DNA of 64,000 bases from Nitratiruptor tergarcus DSM 16512 (GCF_027946175.1 NZ_AP026671.1:992001-1056000), one strand, 5' to 3'; counted from the first letter of the stretch, positions 24,036 to 34,105 are shown. Program-made: numbers and translations. The notes: generated by a model not told the origin, from the letters alone.

Positions 24036-26009
24036 CTATTCCTTCACAGCAGCTTGCAGTAGCATATCTTCTATTGCGAGTTTTGCCAATATATTCCATG
24101 TCGTGTTGCAATCTTTTGCAGACTCTACCAACTTCTTAGCATACTCTATTTTACCAATTCTAACATAAGAGAGAGATAATACGCCATTTAAGAAGCAGTC
24201 TTTTTGAATCTGCTTTGCTAATGGCCCCAAGAGATCGATAAGCTTTTCATACTGCTCTTTATCAAGAAGCTTTTTAGCAAAAAGTTGTACAAATTTTTGC
24301 ACTACCTCATCATGTTCATAATTTTTCGCTAACAAAAGACTTTGATCATGTAAAAATGTGGTATCTACTTTGTTTGTGCGCAGCAATACTATATTGGCAA
24401 AAATATTTCTATAAAGATCGCTTTTAGGACACAGAGCTACAGTTTTTTCATAAACCCCTGGACACTCTTTTTGTGCAATAAAGCAGATTTTTGCGTAGAG
24501 TTTATAAAATTTACAGCTATGTACTTTACTTTTTTGTAAAACCTCCAAAGCTTTATCAAACATTCTGTTTTGATAGAGTGCTTCGAGATACACATAAAGT
24601 ACCTCTCGTGTATTGTAGCGTTTGGACAAATACTCTAAAAGAGCTATGCGCAAAGACTCTCTCTTACATTCATGCAAAAAAGAGGCGACACGTAAAAGTG
24701 TTTGCAGTTCAAAAACAGCCTTAAAAAACTCCGGATTGGCACTATAAAGCATACATAGAGCATGAGAGCGCTTTGTATCGATATACTCTTGCCAAAGCCG
24801 CGCAAAATACTCTTTGTGCTCATATTTTAGCTGCTTTGCAGAGACCAATGACAACTCCCAGCTCAATCGCTTATAGAGTTTTTGACTATCAAGAGAAAAA
24901 GCCTCAAGTCCAAAGTTGGCAAGTGCAAAGAGTCCTATATAGCTGTTGCGATATTTGACCAGTGTTTTTACTGTAAATCTTAAGGGATCTTGTAAAAATT
25001 CCTCATTAGGAAAATATTTTTTAATGTAATAAGCACTCTTTTTATCCTTACGGATAATATAGAGAAGTTTTAGTCTTGCTACTGTAGCCAGAGGTGTTTG
25101 CGGAAAGTTTTTTATAAGACGAATATAGTAGTTGATGCTACTTTTGTAATCTTTTTGCAAAAACTTAATATCACCCAAGCGCAAAAGGGCTTTTTGCAAT
25201 ACCTCTTTATTTTTCACATAATTCAAGATCCTACGAAATAGCACTTCAGCAAATTTCAGATCTCCATATCTGTATGCATTTTCTGCAACATAGTAATAAT
25301 AAGAGGGATTATCAATAAGATAGCTCTCAAACTCTCTATAGGTTTTTTTGAAAAACTCCAAAGCCTTTCCATACTCGCCTTTTGCAAAGTAGTACATTCC
25401 TTGCAAAAAAGCAAACTCTTTTTTTTGCGTTTTTTCTAAATTTTCAATTGTAAGAATAAGCATATATTTTGTTGCTAAATCCATTCTTTTGAGCCATACG
25501 GCTGTACGCAAGAGCCCCATGAGGATATTGAGCTTCTCTTTTTTCGTAGTAGCCTGTTTAAAAGCTATCTTATAATTTGAAAATGCTCTTTCATAAAATC
25601 CAAGATTTTCGTAAATATTCCCTTTGAGATAGTAGTACTCACTATCTTTTTTACCACCTTTTGCTAAGTACGTATTCAAATAGTTTATTGCAGACCAGAG
25701 ATACTTCTTGTCTCCGATTCTCTTTCCAATATAGAGATAGGTATGAGCAACCATAAAAAGAGATTGCAGATAATAAGGAGATTGAGGAAATTTTGTCAAA
25801 TAGGTAAATTCATCCAATGCTCTATAATAGGATCCATAGCGAAAGTCTCGCATGGCGTTTTCAAAAACTCTTTTTTCATTTTTATAAATTTTCGAAATTT
25901 GTTGTGTAGCATTACCTTCTTGTGTAGAAGAGAGAGTTTCTTGAACAGTATTAATTTCAGCAGTTACAAATAGAGGAAAAAGTAGAAGAAAAAGACTAAA
26001 CCTTAACAT
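24036..26009 (-). CDS. Large periplasmic TPR protein, possible PflA-like motor scaffold
   Basis: 657 residues. A signal peptide (MLRFSLFLLLFPLFVTA) precedes a short linker and then helical repeats throughout, several with TPR spacing (YYRALDEFTYLTKFPQSPYY, EYGKALEFFKKTYREFESYL, DYKSSINYYIRLIKNFPQTP). Campylobacter motors carry a periplasmic TPR scaffold, PflA, of about this size and design, so a PflA-like role in the torque scaffold is a reasonable inference; TPRs alone do not prove it. The gene overlaps fliK by 14 bases and nearly touches flgB, so it is translated within the flagellar operon. Confidence 0.7.
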   Translation of the reverse strand: MLRFSLFLLLFPLFVTAEINTVQETLSSTQEGNATQQISKIYKNEKRVFENAMRDFRYGSYYRALDEFTYLTKFPQSPYYLQSLFMVAHTYLYIGKRIGDKKYLWSAINYLNTYLAKGGKKDSEYYYLKGNIYENLGFYERAFSNYKIAFKQATTKKEKLNILMGLLRTAVWLKRMDLATKYMLILTIENLEKTQKKEFAFLQGMYYFAKGEYGKALEFFKKTYREFESYLIDNPSYYYYVAENAYRYGDLKFAEVLFRRILNYVKNKEVLQKALLRLGDIKFLQKDYKSSINYYIRLIKNFPQTPLATVARLKLLYIIRKDKKSAYYIKKYFPNEEFLQDPLRFTVKTLVKYRNSYIGLFALANFGLEAFSLDSQKLYKRLSWELSLVSAKQLKYEHKEYFARLWQEYIDTKRSHALCMLYSANPEFFKAVFELQTLLRVASFLHECKRESLRIALLEYLSKRYNTREVLYVYLEALYQNRMFDKALEVLQKSKVHSCKFYKLYAKICFIAQKECPGVYEKTVALCPKSDLYRNIFANIVLLRTNKVDTTFLHDQSLLLAKNYEHDEVVQKFVQLFAKKLLDKEQYEKLIDLLGPLAKQIQKDCFLNGVLSLSYVRIGKIEYAKKLVESAKDCNTTWNILAKLAIEDMLLQAAVKE

Positions 26010-27969
26010 TCACTGAGCCATTTGCACTCTTTGTTTGTTCACTACTGTCCTCAGAAAAGAACTCTGTTTGCTTTTCTCTATCTTTTATTCTTACTCTATA
26101 CCTTTCATATCCGCTATCTTTCATTACATTTTCAACGTATTCTTGCAAATCTGGTTGTAACTGGAGCGGAGATTGGGATATAAAATGAAGATTGAGACGG
26201 TTTTGTGTCATAGATATATTGATATAGGTGTTTTCTATTTTTATACGTACAGCTCTTTGTTGCAAATTCTGCTCAAAAAACTCATGCTCGCCTTCAGTTT
26301 GCATAAACTCTTGCGCCAAATGACTACCGTCATCATGAAACATATCATGACTTTGACTATCATGCTTTCCTGAAGAGTTTTGCTGTAAAGTAGCCTGCTC
26401 TACGCCTCTTTTTTCACTATGGTTTGGAAGATCTTTATTTATTATTTGTTGCGTTCCATCATGATTATTATGCTTCAAATGGAGGATGACTTCTGCCAAG
26501 TCTCTATCAATATCAGTACTTGTCTGTAGCTGTGTAATAGGTTCTTTTGATCTATTTGCTATTTTTTCTTTATGTATTGTATGCAGCTTATTTATCTTTA
26601 TTTTTGATGACGACATAAGGGATATTTTCTTATCAAAATCTCTTTTTATTGCTGTTTTCATAAAAGGCAACTCATGAGATGATTCAAAAATGTTCTCATT
26701 TCTTTGCAATATATCGTAGAGTTGATCTTTATCTTTTTTAACATTACGCTTATTATCTATAAACATTGACTGAGTTTGAGAAAGTTGTGGAGCAATATTA
26801 CCTGCACTCTTTTGTATATTTTTTATTTTATTTAACTGCATCTCATCATTAGCAGATATTTCTCTTTTCCAATTTGTTGGTAGAGATTGGATAGTTTTTT
26901 GTTTTATAAATGCCTTCGATACAATGAGGCTTTTACCCTTTTTTTCCTCGGCAATTACTTTTGATTCAATTTGAGAAAGTTGTCGAGTATGTAGATCATG
27001 GATTTTCGTAGAGCTTTGGATATTTTCTCCACTATTTTGTGTATTTTTTATTTTATCATCAGAAAATATTTCTTTTTGCCAATTTGTTGCTAGAGACTGG
27101 ATGGTTTTTTGTTTTGCAAATACCTTTAATACAGTCTGGCTTTTACTCTTTTTTTGCTCGGCAACTGCTTTTGCTTTAACGGGCTTTTGTTGTTCTTGTA
27201 TTATATTGCCTGAAAAAGAGTTTTGAAGATTTTCTACATTTTGTAAAGGTAGATCTTTTTTTGACTTTTCCTGACTCTTTGCAAAAGTCTGCTTTTTCGT
27301 TTGTTTTGCTGCAGGTACACTATAGAAATTGGAAAGTGCAACTTCTCTTTTTATTGTATTTCTTTTATAAGATTTTACCTCTATAAATGGAGAAGCATGA
27401 TTTATAAATGTACTCTCAAACTGCTTTTTATCTTTTACAACGACAGTTTCATTGCCAGTATTATAAAAGTTATCTTTATTTGACTGCTGCAATTTTTTTG
27501 AAGCTTCTTGCTGTAAATCTTTATTATTTATTAGATTGGCATCTGTATGTGGGGTTATTTTTTGTGCAATACTATCCTCACGGATAAAAGCCCGTTTCTC
27601 ATCTCTTTGCACAATACGTGGCTTTTGCTCTTTTTCAAATCCTTGCAAGAACTTTTCATTGCCATATTGCTGATTATTTACAATATCGTTGTACTTTTTT
27701 AATATATCGTGTAGTTGTATTTTATTGGGAGAACCAAAATTATTTTGAGTAGTTGGAAATTTTTGATTGGATGATATAAAAATATTACGTAAAATGGGAC
27801 TTTTTTCATGCAGTACTTTTATGCTCTCTTGCCCATTTTTTGGCAGTTGCAGGATTTTTCCAAGAATTTGGGTAAAACTCTCTTTTTGAGATATAGCAGC
27901 ACCTTTTACTGCTACTCCCTGCTGTGAAGAGACAAAACCCTGTTTGAGCAAGAGATCAAAAATGTTCAT
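25996..27969 (-). CDS. fliK: Hook-length control protein FliK
   Basis: 657 residues, polar, Gln/Lys/Asn-rich and low in complexity until the C-terminal domain (about 565-640), which has the FliK export-switch pattern AVRIKIENTYINISMTQNRL and LQPDLQEYVENVMKDSGYER. FliK acts as a molecular ruler and triggers FlhB switching. The central region contains an internal duplication (see repeat). Overlaps fliA as ATGA. It is long for FliK (about 400-600), though the hook protein here is short. Confidence 0.85.
   Translation of the reverse strand: MNIFDLLLKQGFVSSQQGVAVKGAAISQKESFTQILGKILQLPKNGQESIKVLHEKSPILRNIFISSNQKFPTTQNNFGSPNKIQLHDILKKYNDIVNNQQYGNEKFLQGFEKEQKPRIVQRDEKRAFIREDSIAQKITPHTDANLINNKDLQQEASKKLQQSNKDNFYNTGNETVVVKDKKQFESTFINHASPFIEVKSYKRNTIKREVALSNFYSVPAAKQTKKQTFAKSQEKSKKDLPLQNVENLQNSFSGNIIQEQQKPVKAKAVAEQKKSKSQTVLKVFAKQKTIQSLATNWQKEIFSDDKIKNTQNSGENIQSSTKIHDLHTRQLSQIESKVIAEEKKGKSLIVSKAFIKQKTIQSLPTNWKREISANDEMQLNKIKNIQKSAGNIAPQLSQTQSMFIDNKRNVKKDKDQLYDILQRNENIFESSHELPFMKTAIKRDFDKKISLMSSSKIKINKLHTIHKEKIANRSKEPITQLQTSTDIDRDLAEVILHLKHNNHDGTQQIINKDLPNHSEKRGVEQATLQQNSSGKHDSQSHDMFHDDGSHLAQEFMQTEGEHEFFEQNLQQRAVRIKIENTYINISMTQNRLNLHFISQSPLQLQPDLQEYVENVMKDSGYERYRVRIKDREKQTEFFSEDSSEQTKSANGSVNVKV
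26854..27168 (-). repeat. Internal duplication in fliK
   Basis: Residues 268-302 and 338-372 of FliK are two copies exactly 70 residues apart, sharing KQKTIQSL-TNW at the core (KQKTIQSLATNW and KQKTIQSLPTNW). A third, more decayed start of the unit (QLSQTQSMFIDNK, about 395) follows the second copy's QLSQIESKVIAEE. DNA copies lie at 27064-27168 and 26854-26958. Confidence 0.85.
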
Positions 27970-28601
27970 GTCTGCTCCAGATCTTTTAAAATAGTTTTAA
28001 GTTTTTTAATAGCCTGCGTCTTTATCTGTGATACACGCGACTGGGAAATCCCCAACGTTTGCGCAATCTCTTTTGGCTCCCGCTCTTCAAAGAAGAACAT
28101 CTGCAATGTTCTCTTCTCCTTCTCGCTCAGCTGCTCCATAGCCATTGCAATCAAGTCACCAACTTGAGAAGAGATCGCCTGATCTTCAGGCCCTATATCA
28201 TCACTTATCATCACATCTATAAGGCGCATCGAATCATCACCAGATCCAATAGCCTTATCCATACTTATCATTATAGCTAAATTTGAAAGAGGAATATCTT
28301 TGCCCTCCTCTTTTTCTTTTTTTATCTTTTCACGCATACTACGAGGCATTATGTGAAGGCTACGCAAATAATCTAAAATTTCTCCTCTGATTTTTATATA
28401 CGCATACGTGGAAAATTGGGCTTTGCTCTCATCAAATTTGTCAATTGCTTTTATGAGACCTATAATGCCTGTGTTTACCAGCTCATCAAACTCTATACCC
28501 GCATCACGTGGCAGTTTAAAAAAAATTTTTGATGCCACTTTTTTTACTAAGGGGGTATTATCGAGTATAATCTGCTGCTTCTGCTCCACAGTAACTTTCA
28601 T
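27966..28601 (-). CDS. fliA: Flagellar sigma factor 28
   Basis: 211 residues. Region 2 is clear (EFDELVNTGIIGLIKAIDKF, FSTYAYIKIRGEILDYLRSL) and region 4 carries the helix-turn-helix EIAQTLGISQSRVSQIKTQA. It is about 25 residues shorter than enteric FliA, mostly in region 3. It would read the TAAA-N15-TCCGATAA promoters found before flgL, fliC and the chemotaxis genes. It sits between flhG and fliK with ATGA overlap to fliK. No anti-sigma gene (flgM) was found in the window. Confidence 0.94.
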   Translation of the reverse strand: MKVTVEQKQQIILDNTPLVKKVASKIFFKLPRDAGIEFDELVNTGIIGLIKAIDKFDESKAQFSTYAYIKIRGEILDYLRSLHIMPRSMREKIKKEKEEGKDIPLSNLAIMISMDKAIGSGDDSMRLIDVMISDDIGPEDQAISSQVGDLIAMAMEQLSEKEKRTLQMFFFEEREPKEIAQTLGISQSRVSQIKTQAIKKLKTILKDLEQT

Positions 28602-28604
28602 ACG

Positions 28605-29450
28605 TTAATTCTTTCCCATAAAATCAAAGAGTTTTTGCCAAAATTTATCATGAGTTACAGATTCAACTTTGAGCTCCTCTTTGCATATTCTTCTTATACT
28701 ATTAGTGTATCCATCCTTTGGATAGAGTACTGCAACAAGCTCTTTTCTCTTTACTGCTTGACGAAGATTGTTTGTAAAGGGAAGAACCCCTAGCAGCTCG
28801 ATATCTATTCCGAGAAATTTATTTGTAGAAATTTTAAGTTTATTGAATGTCTGCTCCCCCTCCTCTTTGTTTTTACACATATTGACAACTATTTTGAAGT
28901 TGTCATATTTATAGAGATTATAAAGCGTCTTTATTAGTGCATATGCATCCATGAGTGCAGTTGGTTCTGGAGTAGTAATCACATAGGATTTATGCGACGC
29001 TCGCAAAAAGGATGCAACCTTTTCATCTATTCCAGCTCCTGTGTCTATAATAATATAGTCATACTCTTGTGACACAAGTTCAAGCTGATTAATCACAGTC
29101 TGTATCGAAACATCTTCCATTTCAAAGAAATCATCAATACCTGAAAAGCCTACCAATACATCAAATCCAGCAGCATGTTGGATAATATTTTCTATTTTCT
29201 CACCTGTAAAAAGATGCTTAATATTCTTGCCTTTATCCAAACCTAAAAAGAGATGCACATTCGCCATACCTATATCTGCATCAATAAGGAGCACCCTCTT
29301 TTTAAACTCATTTGCCAATATATAAGAAAAATTGACAGCAAAATTGGTCTTACCTACGCCCCCTTTTCCACTAGCAATGGTAATAAATTTACTATTTTTT
29401 GTATCGCTTTTGGATACAAGTTCTCTTAGACCACTCGCTTGATCAATCAT
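28605..29450 (-). CDS. flhG: Flagellar number regulator FlhG (FleN/YlxH), MinD-like ATPase
   Basis: 281 residues. The N-terminus carries DQASGLRELV, the short DQAxxLR motif that activates the FlhF GTPase. The deviant Walker A is ASGKGGVGKTNFAVN, then LIDADIGMANVHLFLG, and the C-terminus is amphipathic. FlhG limits flagellar number with FlhF. Overlaps the flhF end as ATGA. Confidence 0.95.
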   Translation of the reverse strand: MIDQASGLRELVSKSDTKNSKFITIASGKGGVGKTNFAVNFSYILANEFKKRVLLIDADIGMANVHLFLGLDKGKNIKHLFTGEKIENIIQHAAGFDVLVGFSGIDDFFEMEDVSIQTVINQLELVSQEYDYIIIDTGAGIDEKVASFLRASHKSYVITTPEPTALMDAYALIKTLYNLYKYDNFKIVVNMCKNKEEGEQTFNKLKISTNKFLGIDIELLGVLPFTNNLRQAVKRKELVAVLYPKDGYTNSIRRICKEELKVESVTHDKFWQKLFDFMGKN

Positions 29451-30619
29451 ACACTCTCACCTAATATATAGTTGGCAATCCTCTCAGGATTGAGTACTCG
29501 AATATCTTCTGGAACCTTTTGACCAGTACTAATAAATGATACTGGAATGTTACTTTTGATAGGAAGATTGAGCAAAATTCCAGGCTTATATGTCTCATCA
29601 ATTTTTGTAAAAAAGATTTCGCTTATAGGGAAAAAAGTTCGATAACGGTTGACAATCTCCATCGCTTCAGAGTTTTTATAGTTACAGCTAATAACTAAGG
29701 ATATCTCCATAAAATCGCTTCCACTTCCTAAAATCTCTTTCATCTCACCAAGTCGCCAATAATCATAGTGACTACGTCCCACTGTATCAATGAGCACTAC
29801 ATCAACTCCATTAAGATTTTGCAACGTCTTTTTAAGGTTTTTCGAATCAGTTATGGCATAAAAAGGGATATTGAGAATATTAGAAAAGGAGCGTGCTTGC
29901 TGAATAGCTCCTACTTTAAATGTATCAATACTTATAACTGCGATTTTGAGTTTTTGGTTGATAACAAGCTCAGAAGCTATTTTGAAAAGATTTGTTGTTT
30001 TCCCAACACCAGTTGGGCCTACAAAAGCAAAAACCTTAAAGGCACCTTTTTGGATTTTGAGGGGGCCTTTGAATTTAATCTTTTTTTCTATGGCTTTGAC
30101 AAGAGCCTCTTTAAAAAAAGAGGTGTTGAGATCAAACTTATTTGCATCAATATCAAATCCACAGGACTCTTTAACAAGAAGTTTTGCAATTTTTGGATCT
30201 ACATCTTTTTTGATAAGAAGCTTAATAAGTTCTAAAGCATCTCCTGTAAACTCTTTAAACTCTTCTGCAAAATTGAGTGGAGCTGCAATATTGGCATGTG
30301 GAGGCACTTCTCCAAAATTCACTTCACCTTTTACTATCGCTTTTTTCAAAGGTTCAATCTTTTTATCAATCATCTTCTCTATACGCTCTAAAAAGCGATC
30401 TACCTCTTGATTTTTCTCCTCTTTTGCCAAAATATCAAAAAAACCCTCTTCTGGTGTTGGAACTTGAACAAAAAGTGAATATTTTTTCTTCTTCAAAAAA
30501 GGAATCAATCCCTTCTCACTCACTTCGTAGCTTATTATTTTCACCTCATCGCCGTACTCCTTTTTTGCTTGCTGTATCAGCTCATCAAGGTTGTAACCTT
30601 CATACTTAACTATTTCCAT
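29447..30619 (-). CDS. flhF: Flagellar placement GTPase FlhF (SRP-like)
   Basis: 390 residues from ATG 30619 (AAGG upstream); a TTG three codons earlier is too close to that site. An N-terminal B domain (YNLDELIQQAKKEYGDEVKI), an N domain and a G domain with FVGPTGVGKTTNLFKIA (G1), VISIDTFKVGAIQQ and VLIDTVGRSHYD are visible. FlhF places the first flagellar components at the pole. It lies between flhA and flhG, the common flhA-flhF-flhG-fliA order. Confidence 0.94.
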   Translation of the reverse strand: MEIVKYEGYNLDELIQQAKKEYGDEVKIISYEVSEKGLIPFLKKKKYSLFVQVPTPEEGFFDILAKEEKNQEVDRFLERIEKMIDKKIEPLKKAIVKGEVNFGEVPPHANIAAPLNFAEEFKEFTGDALELIKLLIKKDVDPKIAKLLVKESCGFDIDANKFDLNTSFFKEALVKAIEKKIKFKGPLKIQKGAFKVFAFVGPTGVGKTTNLFKIASELVINQKLKIAVISIDTFKVGAIQQARSFSNILNIPFYAITDSKNLKKTLQNLNGVDVVLIDTVGRSHYDYWRLGEMKEILGSGSDFMEISLVISCNYKNSEAMEIVNRYRTFFPISEIFFTKIDETYKPGILLNLPIKSNIPVSFISTGQKVPEDIRVLNPERIANYILGESV

Positions 30620-32693
30620 GTAATTCAACCTTAGCTACGACATTGAGTTTTGTTTTTGGCTCAATCTCATTGTATGCAAGCACCGCTACATTTGCCAAAT
30701 AGGGCTCTAAAATCTTTCTCACATATCGCCTTACAGATGATGAAGTGAGTAAAACAGGGGTACGCTGATTGATAATAAACTTTTCTAAATTTGCATTTAT
30801 CTGTGTGATAAAGTTTTGAAGCATGAGAGGATCTAGAGGTGGCAAATTACCCTCATACTCTTTGATTTTTTCAAAAAGATACTCTTCACTGGAACTCCCC
30901 AATGTCATTGCATACAAAACACCATCTTTGGCATAGATAGAAGTAATAAGGCGAGATAAGGATTCACGTACAAGTTCAGTTAATATATCTGTGTCTGCTG
31001 TTTTTGTAATATTATCTGCAAGAGACTCTATGATAGTAAGAAGATCTTTGATGGGAATATTTTCTCTCAGCAGATTTTGCAGTACTCTATGCAGCACAGA
31101 GTAAGAGACCTGTTCAGGAATAATCTCTTTGACTATCGGATAACGCTTTGCAAGTGCTTCGACGAGATCTTTTGTCTCACTGCGCCCTAAAATTTCATAC
31201 GAATGGTTTTTAATTACTTCTGAAAGATGAGTAATAATAACTGTTGCCACATCTACTACGGTATACCCCAGTATTTTGGCTCTATCTTTTTGGCTTGCAT
31301 CAATCCAGTAGGCTTTGAGGTTAAATGTTGGCTCTCTCGTCTCAATCCCTTCAATCTCCCCTTTCGTACTACCAGTATCGATTGCTAGATATTTGTCTGG
31401 ATAGACCTCACCGCGAGCTACCTCTATCCCCCGAATCAAAATACGATATTCGCCTGATTGCAGCTCAAGATTATCTTTGATATGTATCAAAGGGATAATA
31501 ATACCGAGCTCTTTACTCAGCTGCTTTCGCAATGATTTTATACGCTTGACAAGCTCACCACCTTGCTTTTCATCTACCATTGGGATAAGTGTATAACCGA
31601 TCTCAAAAGATATACTCTCTGGCTGTACGACAAGTTCTTCTTCAGTCTCTTCTTCAGTTTGCTTGATAATCTCTTTTGCTTGCTGCTGGGCCTGCTCCAT
31701 CTCTCTTCTTTTGAGATCTAGCTGCATCATATAAGCTGTAATAGCAAGCAAAGATGCCAGTGTCATAAAAGGGATAAAAGGCATACCTGGCACTACTCCC
31801 ATGACAACAAGAGCGCCAGCAGTCATATACAAAGCTTTTGGATAGCCTGTAAGCTGTGAAAAGATCTCTTTACCAAGATTTTCTTGCGATACTGCTCGTG
31901 TCACCATCAGGCCTGCTGCTGTAGATGTAATAAGTGAAGGAATTTGTCCAACAAGTCCATCACCAACAGTCAAAATGGTAAAGTTTGCCGTTGCAGTTGC
32001 GATATCCATACCATGCTGCGACATCCCAATAGCTATACCGCCTATAATATTTATTAGTGTAATAATTATGCCAGCAATTGCATCACCGCGAATAAATTTA
32101 CTCGCACCATCCATTGCACCATAAAAATCGGCCTCCTTAGCTATCTCTTCTCGCCTCTTTTTTGCCTCCTCTTCATCGATTAAACCAGCATTGAGATCTG
32201 CATCAATTGCCATCTGTTTTCCTGGCATTGCATCGAGTGTAAAGCGCGCACCAACTTCACTGATTCTCTCTGTACCTTTGGTGATTACAATGAAGTTGAT
32301 AGTCACAAGTACAATAAAAACAATAATTCCTACAACATAGTTACCGCCCACTACATACTGACCAAAGCTCTCTATAAGCTTTCCCGCTGCACTTGGCCCT
32401 TCGTGACCATGCAAAAGTATTCTTCTAGTGGTTGCTACGTTGAGTGATAGGCGAAAAAGTGTAGCAATCAGTAAAAGGGATGGAAAAGCTGAAATTTGCA
32501 GTGGATTTGTCACATACACTGCAGACATTAGCATCACGAGTGAGAGCGTAATACTTGTGGTGAGCAAAATATCAAGCAAAAAAGGAGGTACAGGAAGTAC
32601 CATAGAGCCTAAAATGGCTAAAATAAGTACAATAACAATAGCATCTGAGTGCTCATTAACTTTGGTAAAAAAAAGCTCAAAATTAGCTGTCAT
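30606..32693 (-). CDS. flhA: Flagellar export gate protein FlhA
   Basis: 695 residues. Eight membrane helices in the first 330 (VLILAILGSMVLPVPPFLLD, PSLLLIATLFRLSLNVATTR), the FHIPEP-family loop with FTLDAMPGKQMAIDADLNAG and the cytoplasmic four-subdomain part (LHRVLQNLLRENIPIKDLLT). FlhA is the nonameric ring that receives substrate-chaperone complexes. Overlaps flgJ upstream (ATGA) and flhF downstream. Confidence 0.96.
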   Translation of the reverse strand: MTANFELFFTKVNEHSDAIVIVLILAILGSMVLPVPPFLLDILLTTSITLSLVMLMSAVYVTNPLQISAFPSLLLIATLFRLSLNVATTRRILLHGHEGPSAAGKLIESFGQYVVGGNYVVGIIVFIVLVTINFIVITKGTERISEVGARFTLDAMPGKQMAIDADLNAGLIDEEEAKKRREEIAKEADFYGAMDGASKFIRGDAIAGIIITLINIIGGIAIGMSQHGMDIATATANFTILTVGDGLVGQIPSLITSTAAGLMVTRAVSQENLGKEIFSQLTGYPKALYMTAGALVVMGVVPGMPFIPFMTLASLLAITAYMMQLDLKRREMEQAQQQAKEIIKQTEEETEEELVVQPESISFEIGYTLIPMVDEKQGGELVKRIKSLRKQLSKELGIIIPLIHIKDNLELQSGEYRILIRGIEVARGEVYPDKYLAIDTGSTKGEIEGIETREPTFNLKAYWIDASQKDRAKILGYTVVDVATVIITHLSEVIKNHSYEILGRSETKDLVEALAKRYPIVKEIIPEQVSYSVLHRVLQNLLRENIPIKDLLTIIESLADNITKTADTDILTELVRESLSRLITSIYAKDGVLYAMTLGSSSEEYLFEKIKEYEGNLPPLDPLMLQNFITQINANLEKFIINQRTPVLLTSSSVRRYVRKILEPYLANVAVLAYNEIEPKTKLNVVAKVELHGNS

Positions 32694-32968
32694 TTACTAT
32701 TCTTTTCGTACTCTTTTAGAGCAGCTTCTATATACTCTTTGATACCTAAAGCATCACTATCACTTATCGCCTTGGCTAATTGCATATCTACCATATCAAG
32801 ATACATTTTTGAAGAAAATGAATTTCCCAATAGCATACCTTGAGGGAGAGTTTTGCGCACCTCTTTAAGAAACATATGTACAAACTCCTCTTCAAAGGCT
32901 TTTGTAGCCATTTGAGAGCTCTTTATTTGTGAAAGCTTCGCAATGTCCCAGTATGCTTCTACTTTCAT
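32690..32968 (-). CDS. flgJ: Rod-binding FlgJ domain protein (no muramidase)
   Basis: 92 residues matching only the N-terminal rod-binding half of FlgJ: FEEEFVHMFLKEVRKTLPQG and YLDMVDMQLAKAISDSDALG. The C-terminal peptidoglycan hydrolase domain of enteric FlgJ is missing, so a separate enzyme must open the wall, as in other Campylobacterota. Lies between flgI and flhA. Confidence 0.88.
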   Translation of the reverse strand: MKVEAYWDIAKLSQIKSSQMATKAFEEEFVHMFLKEVRKTLPQGMLLGNSFSSKMYLDMVDMQLAKAISDSDALGIKEYIEAALKEYEKNSK

Positions 32969-32977
32969 TTTTCTATC

Positions 32978-34069
32978 CTACATTATCACAATTTTTGCAT
33001 GAAGCTTGCCCGCTTTTTTTATTGCTTCAATTATAGCAATGAGATCTCTAGGTGAAATTCCAAGATCGTTAAGCGCCTTGACAAGGTCTTTGAGAGACGG
33101 CGATCGAATTGCAAAAATTCTACCATTTTCTTCTTTAATTGAAGTTGTAACAGACTCGCTTTTTACCGTTTTTCCAGGGGAAAGTGGATTTGGTTGGGAA
33201 ACAAAAGGCTCTTTTTGCACAGTCACATAGATATTGCCATGCGATATGTAAACAGGAGTGTCAATCTTAATATCACCACTCATAATAACTGTGCCTGTTC
33301 TTTCATAAATAATGATTTTTGGTTCATTTGATGTTTCAACAGGCATAGCGAGTATCTGAGAAATAAACTTGACTTTATCTGGCATTGTTGGTGAAGGGAA
33401 AAACACTCTAATAGTAGCTGCATCCATAGCATAAGCTAAGGTCTGTTTGAAATGGCTATTGATAGCTTCAACAATATTTTTCGCTAGTTTAAAATTGGGA
33501 TGTTTGAGTGTCAAAGTGACAAATCGCTGGGAATCGAAACTATAGGGAAGATCTTTTTCGATAATTGCGCCGTTGGGAATAATTCCGGTAGTTGTAAAAT
33601 TTTTACTAACTTTACCACCTTTATTAGATTCACTATACCCCCCACCTGTAGATACTGGTCCTTGAGCAAAAGCATATATTTTTTTATCTGGACCAAAAAG
33701 AGGTGTACGAATGAGTACACCATTGCCAATATCTTTTGCATCACCCATGGAGGATACTGTAACATCAGCCATCATACCGCTTTTTGCAAAAGGTGGGAGT
33801 TTGGCAGTTACAATCACTGCAGCAGCATTTTTTGTTTTCACATCTTTAGGATCGATATTGATTCCCATCTTTTTGAGCATATTAGCAATGCTTAGAAGTG
33901 TAAATTTTGTAGTAGTTCCATCTCCAGTGCCATGAAGTCCAACGACAATACCGTATCCTGTAAGATAGTTTTCTCGTACGCCTTGAATATTTACCTCATC
34001 CCCTATGCGTACCTCAACTGCCGATAAATTTATAAGGAGAAGTAAAACACCTATTACGAAACGGAGCAA
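32978..34069 (-). CDS. flgI: Flagellar P-ring protein
   Basis: 363 residues with a short signal peptide (VIGVLLLLINLSAVEV). Typical FlgI blocks follow: RENYLTGYGIVVGLHGTGDG, ANMLKKMGINIDPKDVKTKN, PKIIIYERTGTVIMSGDIKI, LNDLGISPRDLIAIIEAIKK. It forms the periplasmic P ring. Start is TTG 34069 with AGGATAG upstream; no ATG is near. Confidence 0.95.
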   Translation of the reverse strand: MLRFVIGVLLLLINLSAVEVRIGDEVNIQGVRENYLTGYGIVVGLHGTGDGTTTKFTLLSIANMLKKMGINIDPKDVKTKNAAAVIVTAKLPPFAKSGMMADVTVSSMGDAKDIGNGVLIRTPLFGPDKKIYAFAQGPVSTGGGYSESNKGGKVSKNFTTTGIIPNGAIIEKDLPYSFDSQRFVTLTLKHPNFKLAKNIVEAINSHFKQTLAYAMDAATIRVFFPSPTMPDKVKFISQILAMPVETSNEPKIIIYERTGTVIMSGDIKIDTPVYISHGNIYVTVQKEPFVSQPNPLSPGKTVKSESVTTSIKEENGRIFAIRSPSLKDLVKALNDLGISPRDLIAIIEAIKKAGKLHAKIVIM

Positions 34070-34105
34070 TTTTCTATCCTGCTAGTTAAATATAATTTAT
34101 TATAA

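Noticed and set aside
23668-24111. Longer FlgB starting at 24111
   Set aside because: The added 26 residues are out-of-frame TPR-gene sequence; ATG 24033 has a good ribosome site and gives standard FlgB length.
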